Shown here piece by piece: positions 24,742-34,156 of a stretch of DNA of 64,000 bases; positions within the stretch are counted from its first letter, which is position 1, and each line of letters begins with the position of its first letter. Origin of the DNA: Chloroflexota bacterium (lineage in GTDB: Bacteria; Chloroflexota; Anaerolineae; Anaerolineales; UBA4823). A model generated the notes under the pieces. That model made no database searches and had not been told where the DNA came from. It saw only the letters and a list, made by a program, of their open reading frames with translations. The stretch spans positions 1-64,000 of the forward strand of contig JAKOUW010000240.1 in NCBI GenBank assembly GCA_029782365.1, written 5' to 3'. The position numbers were made by a program, and so were the translations under genes.

Positions 24742-25767
24742 ATGGCTGGCAAGTCCGACATCGTCTCCCCGGGCCTGTATAAAGTTGCCGCTTTGGTGAT
24801 CTCGTTGGGTGTTGATCGCTCTTCCAAGGTACTCCAATACCTGGGTGAAGCAGAACTTGAGCGCGTCATGATGGCGATCACCTCCCTCGGCTCAGTCCCC
24901 AATAATGAGCGTTACGAAGCGATGCAAGAAGCCTATACACTGGCGCTGGCCGGGTCAGCAATCATTTCTGGCGGCGTAGAATACACACGCCAGTTGCTGG
25001 CTCGTTCCGTCGGTCCGCGGCGCGGCGCTGAAATTCTGGAGCGCATTTCTGCCAGCCAACAGTTATCCTCATTTGAAATTCTGAAAAACGCCGACCCGGC
25101 ACAGGCTGCCGGCCTGTTAGCGGAAGAACACCCTCAAACCATTGCACTGGTGCTTTCGTACCTGGAGGCCAAGCTGGCGGCAGACATTATGACCAATTTG
25201 CCATCCGATCTGCAAGTTGAGGTGACCTTGCGCCTAGCGAACATGGAGCGCGTTTCGCCGAACGTAGTTGATGTGGTGGAGCGCGGCTTGAAGCACAAAT
25301 TATCTGGCGTGATCAGCGTTGCCGGCTTCCGCGAGACAGGTGGCGTGGCATTCTTGGTCAAAATGTTGAACCAGGTTGACCGGGGCGTTCAGAAGAGCAT
25401 TTTTGACTCACTAGACCCGATCAACCACTCGCTGGTCGAAGAAATTCGCGCGAACATGTTCACCTTCGATGACCTGGTGAAATTGGAAGATCGCACCATC
25501 CAGCGCATCATGCGCGATGTCAATAAGAGTGACCTGGCCCTGGCCTTGAAAGGTGCTCCAGACAAACTGCGCGATCTGGTTTTCCGCAATCTTTCTACCA
25601 GAGCCGCCGAGACTTTACGCGAAGAAATTGAAATCCTCGGGCCGCAGCTCGCTAAGAACGTGTATGCCGCCCAGCGCAGAATCGTGGATATCGTGCGCTC
25701 GCTGGAAGAGAAAGAAGAAATAGTCATAGCTGGCGGCGGTGGTGCAGAGTATGCAGTCATTTCCTGA
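24742..25767 (+). CDS. fliG: FliG flagellar motor switch protein
   Basis: 341 residues. All FliG domains are present: N-terminal FliF-binding region (AALVISLGVDRSSKVLQYL), the middle domain with EEHPQTIALVLSYLE, and the C-terminal torque domain with MFTFDDLVKLEDRTIQRIMRDV and the charged helix ALKGAPDKLRDLVFRNLS. It transmits stator force to the rotor. FliM and FliN/FliY are not in the window. It overlaps fliH. Confidence 0.96.
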   Translation: MAGKSDIVSPGLYKVAALVISLGVDRSSKVLQYLGEAELERVMMAITSLGSVPNNERYEAMQEAYTLALAGSAIISGGVEYTRQLLARSVGPRRGAEILERISASQQLSSFEILKNADPAQAAGLLAEEHPQTIALVLSYLEAKLAADIMTNLPSDLQVEVTLRLANMERVSPNVVDVVERGLKHKLSGVISVAGFRETGGVAFLVKMLNQVDRGVQKSIFDSLDPINHSLVEEIRANMFTFDDLVKLEDRTIQRIMRDVNKSDLALALKGAPDKLRDLVFRNLSTRAAETLREEIEILGPQLAKNVYAAQRRIVDIVRSLEEKEEIVIAGGGGAEYAVIS

Positions 25768-26740
25768 TTCCAGGGTGCATTCCGACCAGCCGCCCAGCGT
25801 TCAAGCGTGGGATCTGGTCGATTTGAATGGAAACCCGGCGTTTGCCCCCCAGGTCGATGCCAGGGAATTTGCTCCCTTGTGGCAGGCTGAGGAATTGGCG
25901 ACAGCCGAATCGCAGTTTGCTGAGCTGATCTCAGATTTAGACAACCTCGGAGATGGCGAAACACAGCCGGCGAGTATGGGATCGGGATGGGATTTACCCG
26001 ATTTCAGCGCGCTGGATATTTATGGCGACAGCGAACTCGGACTCGGCGCTCGGCAGGATTACACAGTCTTGATGAAGGAGCTTTTTAAGGAACGCCAGCA
26101 AATCGCTCAAGAACGCAAGGCGGCTCAACAGGCGCTTAATGAGGCTAAACAGACGCTGCAGCAGGCCCAGGCAGAGGCCCAGTCTATCCTCTCGCAAGCC
26201 CGTTTGCAGGCCGCAGCCAAGGTTGACGAAGCGAATGTGCAGAATAACATTCTGCAGCAGTCCTTTAACCAAAAATTGGCCCAAATTCAAGAGCAGGTAT
26301 CCGAACAGCTAAACACCGCCCGCAGTATTGCAGAAGAAGCACGCGCCTGGAGAGATAATCTGTACAGGCAGGGCGAAACGGTCATCCTGCAGTTGGTCAT
26401 TCGCATTGGCCAGGCATTATTCAGCGATGGATTTGTGTTGGATCCGTCAACGCTGGGCAGGGCCTTTGCCCGTGCTTTGGTCGAAGCGAGGATGCTGGGC
26501 AATTTACGTGTCTATGTGAACCCGGCAGACGCCGCCCAATTAAGCCCCTATTGGCTCGAACAGCAGGCGACTGTGAGCGGACAAAAGATTGAATTGGTGC
26601 CTTCAGACTCGATAAAGCGCGGCGGGTGCTACATTGATGGGCAGTTTGGTGCAGTCGATGCATTGGTTGAATCACAGTTCCAATCGGTGCGTGAAGCGCT
26701 CATGGCGCACCTTCCCCCGGAAGGGAGGGAGATCGAATGA
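25751..26740 (+). CDS. fliH: FliH regulator of the flagellar ATPase
   Basis: 329 residues from ATG 25751 (GTG codons just upstream are alternatives). A disordered N-terminus is followed by a long Gln/Ala/Glu coiled coil (about 110-205, KAAQQALNEAKQTLQQAQAE) and a FliH/V-ATPase-E-like C-terminal domain (LVIRIGQALF, LRVYVNPADAAQL, GGCYIDGQFGAVDA). It docks FliI to the export gate. It overlaps fliG by 17 nt and fliI by 4 nt (ATGA), showing translational coupling. Confidence 0.9.
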   Translation: MQSFPDSRVHSDQPPSVQAWDLVDLNGNPAFAPQVDAREFAPLWQAEELATAESQFAELISDLDNLGDGETQPASMGSGWDLPDFSALDIYGDSELGLGARQDYTVLMKELFKERQQIAQERKAAQQALNEAKQTLQQAQAEAQSILSQARLQAAAKVDEANVQNNILQQSFNQKLAQIQEQVSEQLNTARSIAEEARAWRDNLYRQGETVILQLVIRIGQALFSDGFVLDPSTLGRAFARALVEARMLGNLRVYVNPADAAQLSPYWLEQQATVSGQKIELVPSDSIKRGGCYIDGQFGAVDALVESQFQSVREALMAHLPPEGREIE

Positions 26741-28068
26741 ACCCCCATGATCTTCCAGACCTTTCACGCTTTCAATCTGCTTTGAGTGGCCTGCATACCG
26801 TGCGCCTTTCTGGTCGCGTGGTTCAGGTGGTCGGTCTGACGATCGAAGCCACCGGCCTGGAATGCCAGATCGGAGAAGTGTGCGAGATAAAGACCGGACA
26901 AAGCGCAGGCATCATTGCTGAAGTGGTTGGTTTTCGTGATCAGCGCGCTTTACTGATGCCGCTCGGTGATATGCAAGGTATCCAGCCGGGCAGTCCGATC
27001 CATCCGCTCAACACTGCTTTCCGGGCTCCGGTTGGACAGTCACTGCTGGGACGCGTTTTGGATGGGTTGGGGAATCCGCTGGACGATCTTGGGCCGCTGC
27101 ACAATGTACACATGGCGCCGGCGTACAATACAGCGCCGCATCCTCTCAACCGCAAAGGCATCGATGAGCCCTTAATTACTGGGGTGCGCGCCATTGACAG
27201 CCTGCTTACCTGTGGAAAAGGCCAGCGTATTGGCATTTTCGCAGGCAGTGGAGTGGGAAAAAGCACCCTGATGGGCACCATTGCCCGCAGCTCACAGGCG
27301 GATGTCAGTGTGATTGCCCTGGTCGGCGAGCGCGGCCGCGAGGTGCAAGAATTCGTCAAACGTGACCTGGGAGAGGAAGGTTTAAAGCGCTCTATCGTCG
27401 TGGTGTCCACTTCTGACCAACCGGCCCTGGTACGCTTGAAAGCCGCCTGGGTGGCTACAACCATCGCAGAGTATTTCCGCGATTTGGGCCTGGACGTCAT
27501 TCTGCTGATGGATTCAGTCACTCGCTTTGCTATGGCGCAGCGTGAAGTAGGTTTGGCGATCGGCGAACCGCCAGCCAGCAAGGGCTACACACCTTCAGTA
27601 TTCGCCTTGCTGCCCCGCCTGTTAGAACGCGCCGGCACCAACGAGCGCGGCACCATCACCGGTTATTACACTGTCCTGGTGGAGGGCGATGATTTTAATG
27701 AGCCAATTTGCGATGCAGCGCGCAGTATTTTGGACGGGCACATCATTCTCAGCCGCCACCTTGCGGCACGCAACCATTACCCTGCGATCGATGTGCTCAA
27801 CAGTGTCAGCCGTGTGATGCCGGCTGTCACACAACCTGCGCACCGCGCTGCAGCCGCCGAGGTGCGCAAGCTCCTGGCAACTTATGAACGGGCGCGCGAC
27901 CTGATCAATATCGGCGCATATGTGAGCGGATCGGACCCAGAGATCGATGCAGCCATCACCGCTCTGCCCTCGCTCATGAATTTGCTGCAGCAAAAAACTA
28001 ACGAATTTACACCGTTTGAAATGACGATCGATATGATGGATCAGATTGTTCACCAGGATAGGAATTGA
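26737..28068 (+). CDS. fliI: FliI flagellar export ATPase
   Basis: 443 residues. F1-beta-like ATPase: Walker A in FAGSGVGKSTLMG, Walker B in VILLMDSVTRFAMAQREV, plus the export-ATPase signature PSVFALLPRLLERAG. It energises export of flagellar subunits. Length is normal. The start overlaps the fliH stop; fliJ begins 2 nt after its own stop. Confidence 0.97.
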   Translation: MNPHDLPDLSRFQSALSGLHTVRLSGRVVQVVGLTIEATGLECQIGEVCEIKTGQSAGIIAEVVGFRDQRALLMPLGDMQGIQPGSPIHPLNTAFRAPVGQSLLGRVLDGLGNPLDDLGPLHNVHMAPAYNTAPHPLNRKGIDEPLITGVRAIDSLLTCGKGQRIGIFAGSGVGKSTLMGTIARSSQADVSVIALVGERGREVQEFVKRDLGEEGLKRSIVVVSTSDQPALVRLKAAWVATTIAEYFRDLGLDVILLMDSVTRFAMAQREVGLAIGEPPASKGYTPSVFALLPRLLERAGTNERGTITGYYTVLVEGDDFNEPICDAARSILDGHIILSRHLAARNHYPAIDVLNSVSRVMPAVTQPAHRAAAAEVRKLLATYERARDLINIGAYVSGSDPEIDAAITALPSLMNLLQQKTNEFTPFEMTIDMMDQIVHQDRN

Positions 28069-28070
28069 CG

Positions 28071-28520
28071 ATGCCGCCAAAGTTCAGCCTGCAGTCAGTC
28101 TTAGATTACCGGCACAAGCTCGTCGAGTTGTTAGAGTCGGAATTAGCTCAGATTCTCTTGGCCCAGCAGAAGGCTCGCTCGTTTTTGCAAGTCTTGGAAG
28201 CATCCCAACAAGATTTGAGCGAGAAACTGGGCTTCGCCCAGCAGGGCGATATCGACCTTTTTCTCGTGACACAGCTGCGTTCGAATTTAAATGTAATCAC
28301 CGATTATATCGTTCATCAAAACACGCTCCTGCAAGATTTGAATTCTAAAATAGAGGAAAAGCAGCAGGAAATTGTCAAAGCTCGCCAGGATGAAGAAGCG
28401 CTCAAGAAACTGAGCGAGCGTGAATTGGAACGTTATTTGGATGAGCAGGCCCTGCAAGAAAAACGTTACCAGGATGATGCGTATATTGCTCGGGCATTCC
28501 GCAATACGCTGAGGTATTAA
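28071..28520 (+). CDS. fliJ: FliJ flagellar export chaperone
   Basis: 149 residues from ATG 28071. Almost entirely helical coiled coil (FSLQSVLDYRHKLVELLESELA at the start, as in FliJ proteins, and many Gln/Glu/Leu heptads). FliJ sits in the FliI hexamer and helps couple ATP hydrolysis to export. FliJ sequences are poorly conserved, so the call rests on length, coiled coil, N-terminal pattern and position directly after fliI. Confidence 0.88.
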   Translation: MPPKFSLQSVLDYRHKLVELLESELAQILLAQQKARSFLQVLEASQQDLSEKLGFAQQGDIDLFLVTQLRSNLNVITDYIVHQNTLLQDLNSKIEEKQQEIVKARQDEEALKKLSERELERYLDEQALQEKRYQDDAYIARAFRNTLRY

Positions 28521-28524
28521 ACAT

Positions 28525-29100
28525 ATGGATCCTTCTTTCTTAAATAGTCAGGTTCAATCAACTATTTATCAGTTGGTTTTGCGCATGATGAATAACCTTA
28601 CGCAAACATCGAAACAGGCTCCCCAGGCGTATTTTATCCATGCGGGCGATCCGGCCTCGGCGCTGCAGCAGAGCAGTTCCCTGGCTGTCCAGCCAGACGC
28701 GGCAGTATCCGATTTTGACACTCTGATCAAACAGGCCAGCCAGCGTTACCAGGTCGACCCTTCGCTGGTCAAGGCTGTGATCAAGGCGGAATCAAACTTT
28801 AATCCCAACGCGATTTCCTCGGCCGGGGCACAGGGTTTGATGCAGTTGATGCCAGGCACAGCCGCTGGGTTGGGCGTTGCCAATGCCCTCGATCCAGCCC
28901 AAAATATCGATGGCGGCGTCCACCTGCTGCGCAAACTATTGGATCGTTACGGTGGAAATATTTCTTATGCCCTGGCGGCCTATAATGCCGGGCCAGGCGC
29001 CGTGGATCGCTACGGCGGCATCCCGCCCTATCAAGAGACCCAGACTTATGTGCAGCGGGTGATGGGTTATTTTCAAGCCGAGCGTTCGTGGAGGGCTTAA
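28525..29100 (+). CDS. Lytic transglycosylase (SLT) of the flagellar operon
   Basis: 191 residues. The C-terminal SLT domain (about 80-185) has catalytic Glu in VIKAESNF, then GLMQLMPGTA and YALAAYNAGPGAVDRYGG, the family's signature blocks. No signal peptide is visible, as in transglycosylase domains exported by the flagellar apparatus. Position between fliJ and flgB suggests it opens peptidoglycan for the rod, the job FlgJ does in proteobacteria. Confidence 0.92.
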   Translation: MDPSFLNSQVQSTIYQLVLRMMNNLTQTSKQAPQAYFIHAGDPASALQQSSSLAVQPDAAVSDFDTLIKQASQRYQVDPSLVKAVIKAESNFNPNAISSAGAQGLMQLMPGTAAGLGVANALDPAQNIDGGVHLLRKLLDRYGGNISYALAAYNAGPGAVDRYGGIPPYQETQTYVQRVMGYFQAERSWRA

Positions 29101-29102
29101 AG

Positions 29103-29507
29103 ATGGGTGATTCTTTGGTCAATGATCCGACATTTTCAGCGCTTAAGTTCGCCTTGGACGGCTTATCTCGCCAACAAGAAGTTTTAGGCCAGAATATTGC
29201 GAATGTAGATACACCGAAATACCTGGCTCAAACGGTGGATTTCCAATCCACATTGAAGCGCGCATTGGGTCAGAATAAAGTGATGCCGCTTTCAACCACG
29301 CATGCACAACATATCGCTTTCAACGACCAGCCATTTGGTATACAAACAACCTTCCGTCAGGGCGGATCGGTGCGAGCGGATGGAAATGATGTCGATATCG
29401 ACGTAGAAATGGAGGCTATGACAGAAAATAATATCCAATATCAGGCTTTGACCCAAATGATCAGCAAGAAGTTTCTTTTGCTCAAAAATATTGTCTCCGG
29501 GAGGTAG
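29103..29507 (+). CDS. flgB: FlgB proximal rod protein
   Basis: 134 residues from ATG 29103. Rod signature VLGQNIANVDTPKYLAQTVDF near the N-terminus and VDIDVEMEAMTENNIQYQALTQMI at the C-terminus. It forms the rod base with FlgC and FliE. In most genomes flgB directly precedes flgC; here it follows fliJ and the transglycosylase. Confidence 0.94.
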   Translation: MGDSLVNDPTFSALKFALDGLSRQQEVLGQNIANVDTPKYLAQTVDFQSTLKRALGQNKVMPLSTTHAQHIAFNDQPFGIQTTFRQGGSVRADGNDVDIDVEMEAMTENNIQYQALTQMISKKFLLLKNIVSGR

Positions 29508-29510
29508 ACC

Positions 29511-30749
29511 ATGATTAATTTGTGTATCCAACCTGCCCAACCGGCTCCCGCCGGGGCAGTGCAGGGACGAACTGGCAGCGATTCGCCGCCAGCGTTAAGC
29601 AAAGAAAGCCCGAAATCTTTTGAGAAAGCGCTGCGAAAAGCCCGCCGCCAGGATGTGCCTGACGACAGAGAGCAAACCCTGGCGGCGGAAAGCATGCCAG
29701 GCCAAAAGGCTGCTGCTCCTGCGGCGCAGACTGGCGAGGGAAAAGAGGCTGAAGGCCAGCCGGCTAACACTTCGTCCGCAATTACCGCTGTATCGGAAGT
29801 CAGGCCTGTGATTATTGCGGCGGTTTTGACGGCAGAGCTCTCTGAAGAGGCATCGCCGGTGAAAGACCCCGGCGACGGTGAAAAGCTGCCGCCGCTGCCA
29901 GGACAGCCAGCCAAACTGATCGCACAAGACTCGAAATTGTTTTTCGGGCAAGCTGAAGAAGCAGACGAGGTTGGAATAGAAGGCTCCACCGACCTACCAG
30001 CCGGTTTTTCTGAAGCTCTGAAAAAAGCTCAGACGGCTGTTCCGGAGGAGTTGAATGGCAATAAATCCACCGAAGAAAAAGCTGGTGGGCAGTCGCAGCC
30101 AGAAAACGAGCAGCTACCGCTGCCTGAAGGTTCTGCCAAGCCGACCCAAAGCGAAGCGCCCGTACAGGTGAAGCTCGACGCGCCAATCAAGTTCAAAGTG
30201 GAACCGGCCAAAGAGGCCATCACCGACAAAGAAATGCACGGCGCGCAAGTTTATTCGAACCTGTCCGGCTCTGCCGCAGGCACAGCCGGCGCAGCAGCCA
30301 CAACCGAGCCGGCCCGCCTGGCGGAGGCTCACCAGATCCATGTTCTGCAGCAGGTCAGCGATGGCATTGCCAGTCTGGCGCGCATTGGTCAAAACACCCT
30401 GCGGCTCCAGTTGTTCCCGGAGAACCTGGGCAAGATCGATTTGCGCATGACCATTGGAAAAGATGGCCTGCAAGTCACGCTTTCAACCGATGCGCCGGTT
30501 ACCGGCTCTATGCTCAGCCAGCACCTGGCAGAACTGCGCACCACATTGGCGGATGCGGGAGTGAACCTGGCTGGTTTATCTGTGAACACGGGCGATGCTG
30601 GCGGGCAGTACGCCACCAACCAACGACAGGCCGCGAATTCACAGCCTCATGTGCCTCAGCACGGCGCTCTGTCTGCTGATCAGACCCCAGAAGAAAGCGC
30701 GGACATGTGGAAGCATGATCCGAATGCCAATGTCGATTATCTTGTTTGA
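29511..30749 (+). CDS. fliK: FliK hook-length control protein
   Basis: 412 residues. The first 270 or so are disordered and rich in Ala, Glu, Pro, Lys and Gly, as in molecular-ruler proteins. The C-terminal Flg_hook domain is clear: NTLRLQLFPENLGKIDLRMT, then LSQHLAELRTTLADAGVNLAG. It measures hook length and switches export specificity. GGGAGG precedes ATG 29511. A second FliK-like gene lies at 32814. Confidence 0.9.
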   Translation: MINLCIQPAQPAPAGAVQGRTGSDSPPALSKESPKSFEKALRKARRQDVPDDREQTLAAESMPGQKAAAPAAQTGEGKEAEGQPANTSSAITAVSEVRPVIIAAVLTAELSEEASPVKDPGDGEKLPPLPGQPAKLIAQDSKLFFGQAEEADEVGIEGSTDLPAGFSEALKKAQTAVPEELNGNKSTEEKAGGQSQPENEQLPLPEGSAKPTQSEAPVQVKLDAPIKFKVEPAKEAITDKEMHGAQVYSNLSGSAAGTAGAAATTEPARLAEAHQIHVLQQVSDGIASLARIGQNTLRLQLFPENLGKIDLRMTIGKDGLQVTLSTDAPVTGSMLSQHLAELRTTLADAGVNLAGLSVNTGDAGGQYATNQRQAANSQPHVPQHGALSADQTPEESADMWKHDPNANVDYLV

Positions 30750-30763
30750 AAGGAGAAATAAAC

Positions 30764-31045
30764 GTGAACATTACTTCAGCAACTCAGGCCAGTGCAGCGG
30801 CAGCCACGGCCACGAGCGCGGCGACTTCGACCAATGCCTCAGGATTGGGCGACCAGTTTATGCAGCTTCTATTGGCCCAACTGCGCAATCAGAATCCGCT
30901 GGAACCCATGAATAACACCGAATTTATGGGACAGATGACGCAGTTAAATTCGCTCCAGGAACTGCAAAAAATGAACCAGACTTTGAGCTACCTGGTCCAG
31001 CTTGTGGAAGCTCAGCCGGCTGCGCCTGCAGTGAAGGAAGCCTGA
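30764..31045 (+). CDS. flgD: Short FlgD hook-assembly scaffold
   Basis: 93 residues from GTG 30764, with AAAGGAG upstream; an in-frame TTG at 30746 is less likely. Only the conserved FlgD N-terminal region is present: LGDQFMQLLLAQLRNQNPLEPMNNTEFMGQMTQL-type sequence, then a short helix. The Tudor/FNIII C-terminal domains of proteobacterial FlgD are absent. Short FlgD proteins are known from Gram-positive-type flagella. It caps the growing hook; flgE is two genes downstream. Confidence 0.92.
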   Translation: MNITSATQASAAAATATSAATSTNASGLGDQFMQLLLAQLRNQNPLEPMNNTEFMGQMTQLNSLQELQKMNQTLSYLVQLVEAQPAAPAVKEA

Positions 31046-31449
31046 TGGCCGATCCAATTAAGTTCAACCCTCTCATACCCGCCCAACCAGCGGTCAGCAG
31101 CGGCTCCACTTCTACCGCTCGCCAGGCAAATGTCAATGGTGTTTCCTTTGCGGAGACACTGGCACGCGCTCAAGATTTGAAGTTTTCGAATCATGCTCAA
31201 AAACGGCTGCAGACACGCGATATCGCTCTGTCAGATGACGGTATTGCTCGCCTGGCAGGCGCAGTGGAAAAAGCCGAAAAACGCGGCGGGCGCGAATCTT
31301 TGGTACTGATGGATGACATGGCTTTTATCGTAAACGTCAAACAGCGCCTGGTCGTAACAGCTCTGGATGCCCGCCAGCGGGGCGAAGGTGTATTTACCCA
31401 AATCGACAGCGTGGTCTTTGCTGACCCCGCTCAAAATAGTGAAGCATAA
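31045..31449 (+). CDS. TIGR02530-type flagellar operon protein
   Basis: 134 residues. Matches the small family found between flgD and flgE in Firmicutes-like operons: FSNHAQKRLQTRDIALSDDG, then LVLMDDMAFIVNVKQRLVVTAL. Molecular function is not established in the family as far as I know; a hook-assembly role is assumed. The start overlaps the flgD stop by one base (TGATG). Confidence 0.85.
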   Translation: MADPIKFNPLIPAQPAVSSGSTSTARQANVNGVSFAETLARAQDLKFSNHAQKRLQTRDIALSDDGIARLAGAVEKAEKRGGRESLVLMDDMAFIVNVKQRLVVTALDARQRGEGVFTQIDSVVFADPAQNSEA

Positions 31450-31517
31450 ACCACAATTTTCATTCAACAGGCCGGCCCTCCTGGAGGAAGCCTGTCCCCA
31501 ATCAATAGGAGACAAAA

Positions 31518-32747
31518 ATGTTACGCTCAATGTTAACCGCTATCAGCTCACTCAATCTCAACCAGAATTTCATGGATGTGATTGCCAACAACCTGTCTAA
31601 CGCCAACACGACCGGCTTTAAAGCCAGCCGCTTCTCGTTTCAGGATCAATTTACCCAATTAATCAGCGTCGGCACTTCGCCTTCGACTACCCAGGGCGGA
31701 ACGAACCCCACACAGATTGGCCTGGGCGTGCGCCTGGGCAATATCTCACCTCTGTTTACACAGGGCTCTTTGCAGAGCACGGGACGCAATTCGGACCTGG
31801 CAATCGTGGGGGATGGCTTTTTTATCTACTCCAATAATGGCAAAACTTTTTATTCCCGCGATGGTATGCTTGCTATGGATTCGGATGGTTACCTGGTGCA
31901 TGCGAGCTCCGGTATGAAACTCCAGGGCTGGCAGGCAACGCAAAACGGCTTGATCACTGGATTGGCAACCAACGTACCCCCTGGCAATATCCGCCTGCCT
32001 TTGGATACCACCCTGGCGCGCTCAACAGCCAATACTATTTTGTCTGGCAACCTTGACTCCACAACCGCCGCCAACGGCACCTACACCGCCACACTGGGCG
32101 TGTATGACTCGCTGGGTGTGTACCACAACCTGTCGCTCAATTTCACAAAGAAAGCCGATAACACCTGGGACTGGTCTGTATCCGGGGATGGCGCTTCGCG
32201 CACCGGCGATACAACGACGCCGATCACATTTAATTCCAGCGGCCAATATATCAATGCTGCTGGCGTCATCACCCTGCCCGGAGCAAACGGCGCCGCTACC
32301 CAGACGATCAATGTGGATTTCTCCAAGTTGACCCAGCTTTCTTCCGCTTCCAACGTGAATATGTCCGACCAGGATGGCCTGGCTGCGGGCGGCCTGTCCT
32401 CATTCCAGATTTCCGCTGGCGATGGCAAGATATACGGCCTGTATTCAAACGGGATGCAGCAGTTGATCGGCCAGGTGGCCACGGCGCGTTTTGTCAACCC
32501 AATGGGCCTGATCCACAACGGGGAAAATATGTGGCTGGCGGGCATCAACTCGGGTGAACCCAACGTTGGTGAAGCCAATACAAACGGGCGAGGAGCCATT
32601 GCCCCTTCCACCCTTGAAGGGTCCAACGTGGATATGGCGCAGGAATTTACCAATATGATCCTGGCCCAACGTGGTTTCCAGGCATCCTCGCGCATTATCA
32701 CCACCTCGGATGAGATGCTGCAGGAATTGGTGAATCTGAAACGGTAA
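31518..32747 (+). CDS. flgE: FlgE flagellar hook protein
   Basis: 409 residues. N-terminal rod/hook signature NFMDVIANNLSNANTTGFKASRFSF, the hook-specific DLAIVGDGFFIY, and C-terminal EGSNVDMAQEFTNMILAQRGFQA. It builds the universal-joint hook. Length is typical of a short hook protein. AGGAGACAAAA precedes the ATG. Confidence 0.96.
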   Translation: MLRSMLTAISSLNLNQNFMDVIANNLSNANTTGFKASRFSFQDQFTQLISVGTSPSTTQGGTNPTQIGLGVRLGNISPLFTQGSLQSTGRNSDLAIVGDGFFIYSNNGKTFYSRDGMLAMDSDGYLVHASSGMKLQGWQATQNGLITGLATNVPPGNIRLPLDTTLARSTANTILSGNLDSTTAANGTYTATLGVYDSLGVYHNLSLNFTKKADNTWDWSVSGDGASRTGDTTTPITFNSSGQYINAAGVITLPGANGAATQTINVDFSKLTQLSSASNVNMSDQDGLAAGGLSSFQISAGDGKIYGLYSNGMQQLIGQVATARFVNPMGLIHNGENMWLAGINSGEPNVGEANTNGRGAIAPSTLEGSNVDMAQEFTNMILAQRGFQASSRIITTSDEMLQELVNLKR

Positions 32748-32761
32748 TCTTAATGTTAGAA

Positions 32762-32797
32762 GGCGGCAGCGCCTGGCCTTCTGTCAGGGCTGCCGCC
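32762..32797 (+). repeat. Hairpin between flgE and the FliK-like gene
   Basis: GGCGGCAGC/GCTGCCGCC nine-bp stem with an inner CCTG/CAGG helix, 14 nt past the flgE stop and 16 nt before the next ATG. No U-run, so it is more likely an mRNA stability or expression-tuning element after the abundant hook gene than a terminator. Confidence 0.55.
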
Positions 32798-32813
32798 GCA
32801 AACCGGTGCAAGT

Positions 32814-34154
32814 ATGACGATTTCCGGCCCCTCTCCTCTTCCTCCAATCCAACGCTCTGACGACGCCAACCTGGCCTTGCGTTTGAACCAGCGCATCGCG
32901 GCTGAAGTCTTGCAGGTTTCAGGCGACCGGGTGGCGTTGGTTATCGAAGGCGTGAGGGTGGTGGCACGCTTGACAGCGAACGAACAAGCCGCCATGCTCG
33001 AAGAGCACCGCCTGGCAAATTTTATCGTGCGAGATCTCTCCGGCCCGGTCGTTACCCTGCAGCTCATGCCGCAGGCTGCCCCTCAGGCGCCTATCCGGCC
33101 AGTTCCTGAGTTGATCCCCAATTTGCTGCAGGTTTCTGGAATCCCTGTCAATGAATGGACTTTGAATATTGCGCGTGCTTTGCTAAACCAGGGCCTGCCT
33201 GTCACCTTGGAGCGCGTCGCCGAGCTGCAAGATTTTCTGGCCGAAATTCAAGGTTGGGGCCAACAGCATGCCCAATACGCTGTGGCGATCAAATCTGCCG
33301 GTTTGCCGCTTACACCGGCTGCGCTTGAGCTGGTGATGCAGCAGCCTGCTTCGATCACATCTTTGATCGCGCAGTTGACGGTGCAGATCCAGGCTATGCT
33401 GCGCCGCAAACAAACGCCCGAATCGGCAGCCTTGCTGCAAGATGCCCTGACTATTTTGCAGGGGACTTTTATCCAAATGGGAGATCCTGAGGCGCTGAAG
33501 CAAGGCTTGCAGCGCGCTCTGCACATCTTGGGGCATTCGCTCGAATCATCTTTTAATAAATTGGCCCAGGCAAATCTCGACACGCCAACCCCAGGCCAAT
33601 CATCGTTGCTGACTTTGGTGGCGCTGCGTCAGCAGCTTGTTGAACAGCATGAGGATGCCTCGGTCGGAGACCTGGATCGTTTTCTCGATGGTCTGCGGGC
33701 CAACCAATTTTTGAACACTCCGCCGGAGCGCGAGCCTGATAAGGGCCGCTGGTTGAACCTCGAACTGCCGCTGAGCTTGCCTGGCAGCGCGAACTCATCT
33801 CAAGCTGCCTTCACTCCTGCCCGCATCCGCATTGCCTATCCTACTGATCCTGAAAAGCAGGCGCTCGATCCAGCGAACACGCGCCTGGTGATCGGCGTAG
33901 AAATCGCTCCCGGCTCTTTCTTACAAGTTGATTTATCGGTGGTTAATCAGCGGGTGGGAGCCTATGTGCTTGCAACCAATGATGACTTGCGCGCTGCAGC
34001 AGAAGAGGAACTGCCTGCGCTGACAAGCGGTTTGGAGCAGTTGGGATATACCATCCAGTCGTCTGCTTGCCGGATAAAACCATCTGACCAAGATGTGAGC
34101 CAGCAGCCGCAGACCTTGTGGAGTTCCTTCAATGAAGTTTTTGTGGAAACCTAA
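32814..34154 (+). CDS. FliK-like protein of unknown role
   Basis: 446 residues. The first 90 or so look like a small beta-rich domain (EVLQVSGDRVALVIEGVRVVARL), the middle is helical and Gln/Leu-rich, and the last 130 resemble a FliK-type C-terminal domain (FLQVDLSVVNQRVGAYVL, then LPALTSGLEQLGYTI). It is followed after 2 nt by an FlhB-like fragment, an arrangement like that of Bacillus ylqG-ylqH. A role in export or hook control is inferred; it is distinct from the clear fliK at 29511. Confidence 0.65.
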   Translation: MTISGPSPLPPIQRSDDANLALRLNQRIAAEVLQVSGDRVALVIEGVRVVARLTANEQAAMLEEHRLANFIVRDLSGPVVTLQLMPQAAPQAPIRPVPELIPNLLQVSGIPVNEWTLNIARALLNQGLPVTLERVAELQDFLAEIQGWGQQHAQYAVAIKSAGLPLTPAALELVMQQPASITSLIAQLTVQIQAMLRRKQTPESAALLQDALTILQGTFIQMGDPEALKQGLQRALHILGHSLESSFNKLAQANLDTPTPGQSSLLTLVALRQQLVEQHEDASVGDLDRFLDGLRANQFLNTPPEREPDKGRWLNLELPLSLPGSANSSQAAFTPARIRIAYPTDPEKQALDPANTRLVIGVEIAPGSFLQVDLSVVNQRVGAYVLATNDDLRAAAEEELPALTSGLEQLGYTIQSSACRIKPSDQDVSQQPQTLWSSFNEVFVET

Positions 34155-34156
34155 CG

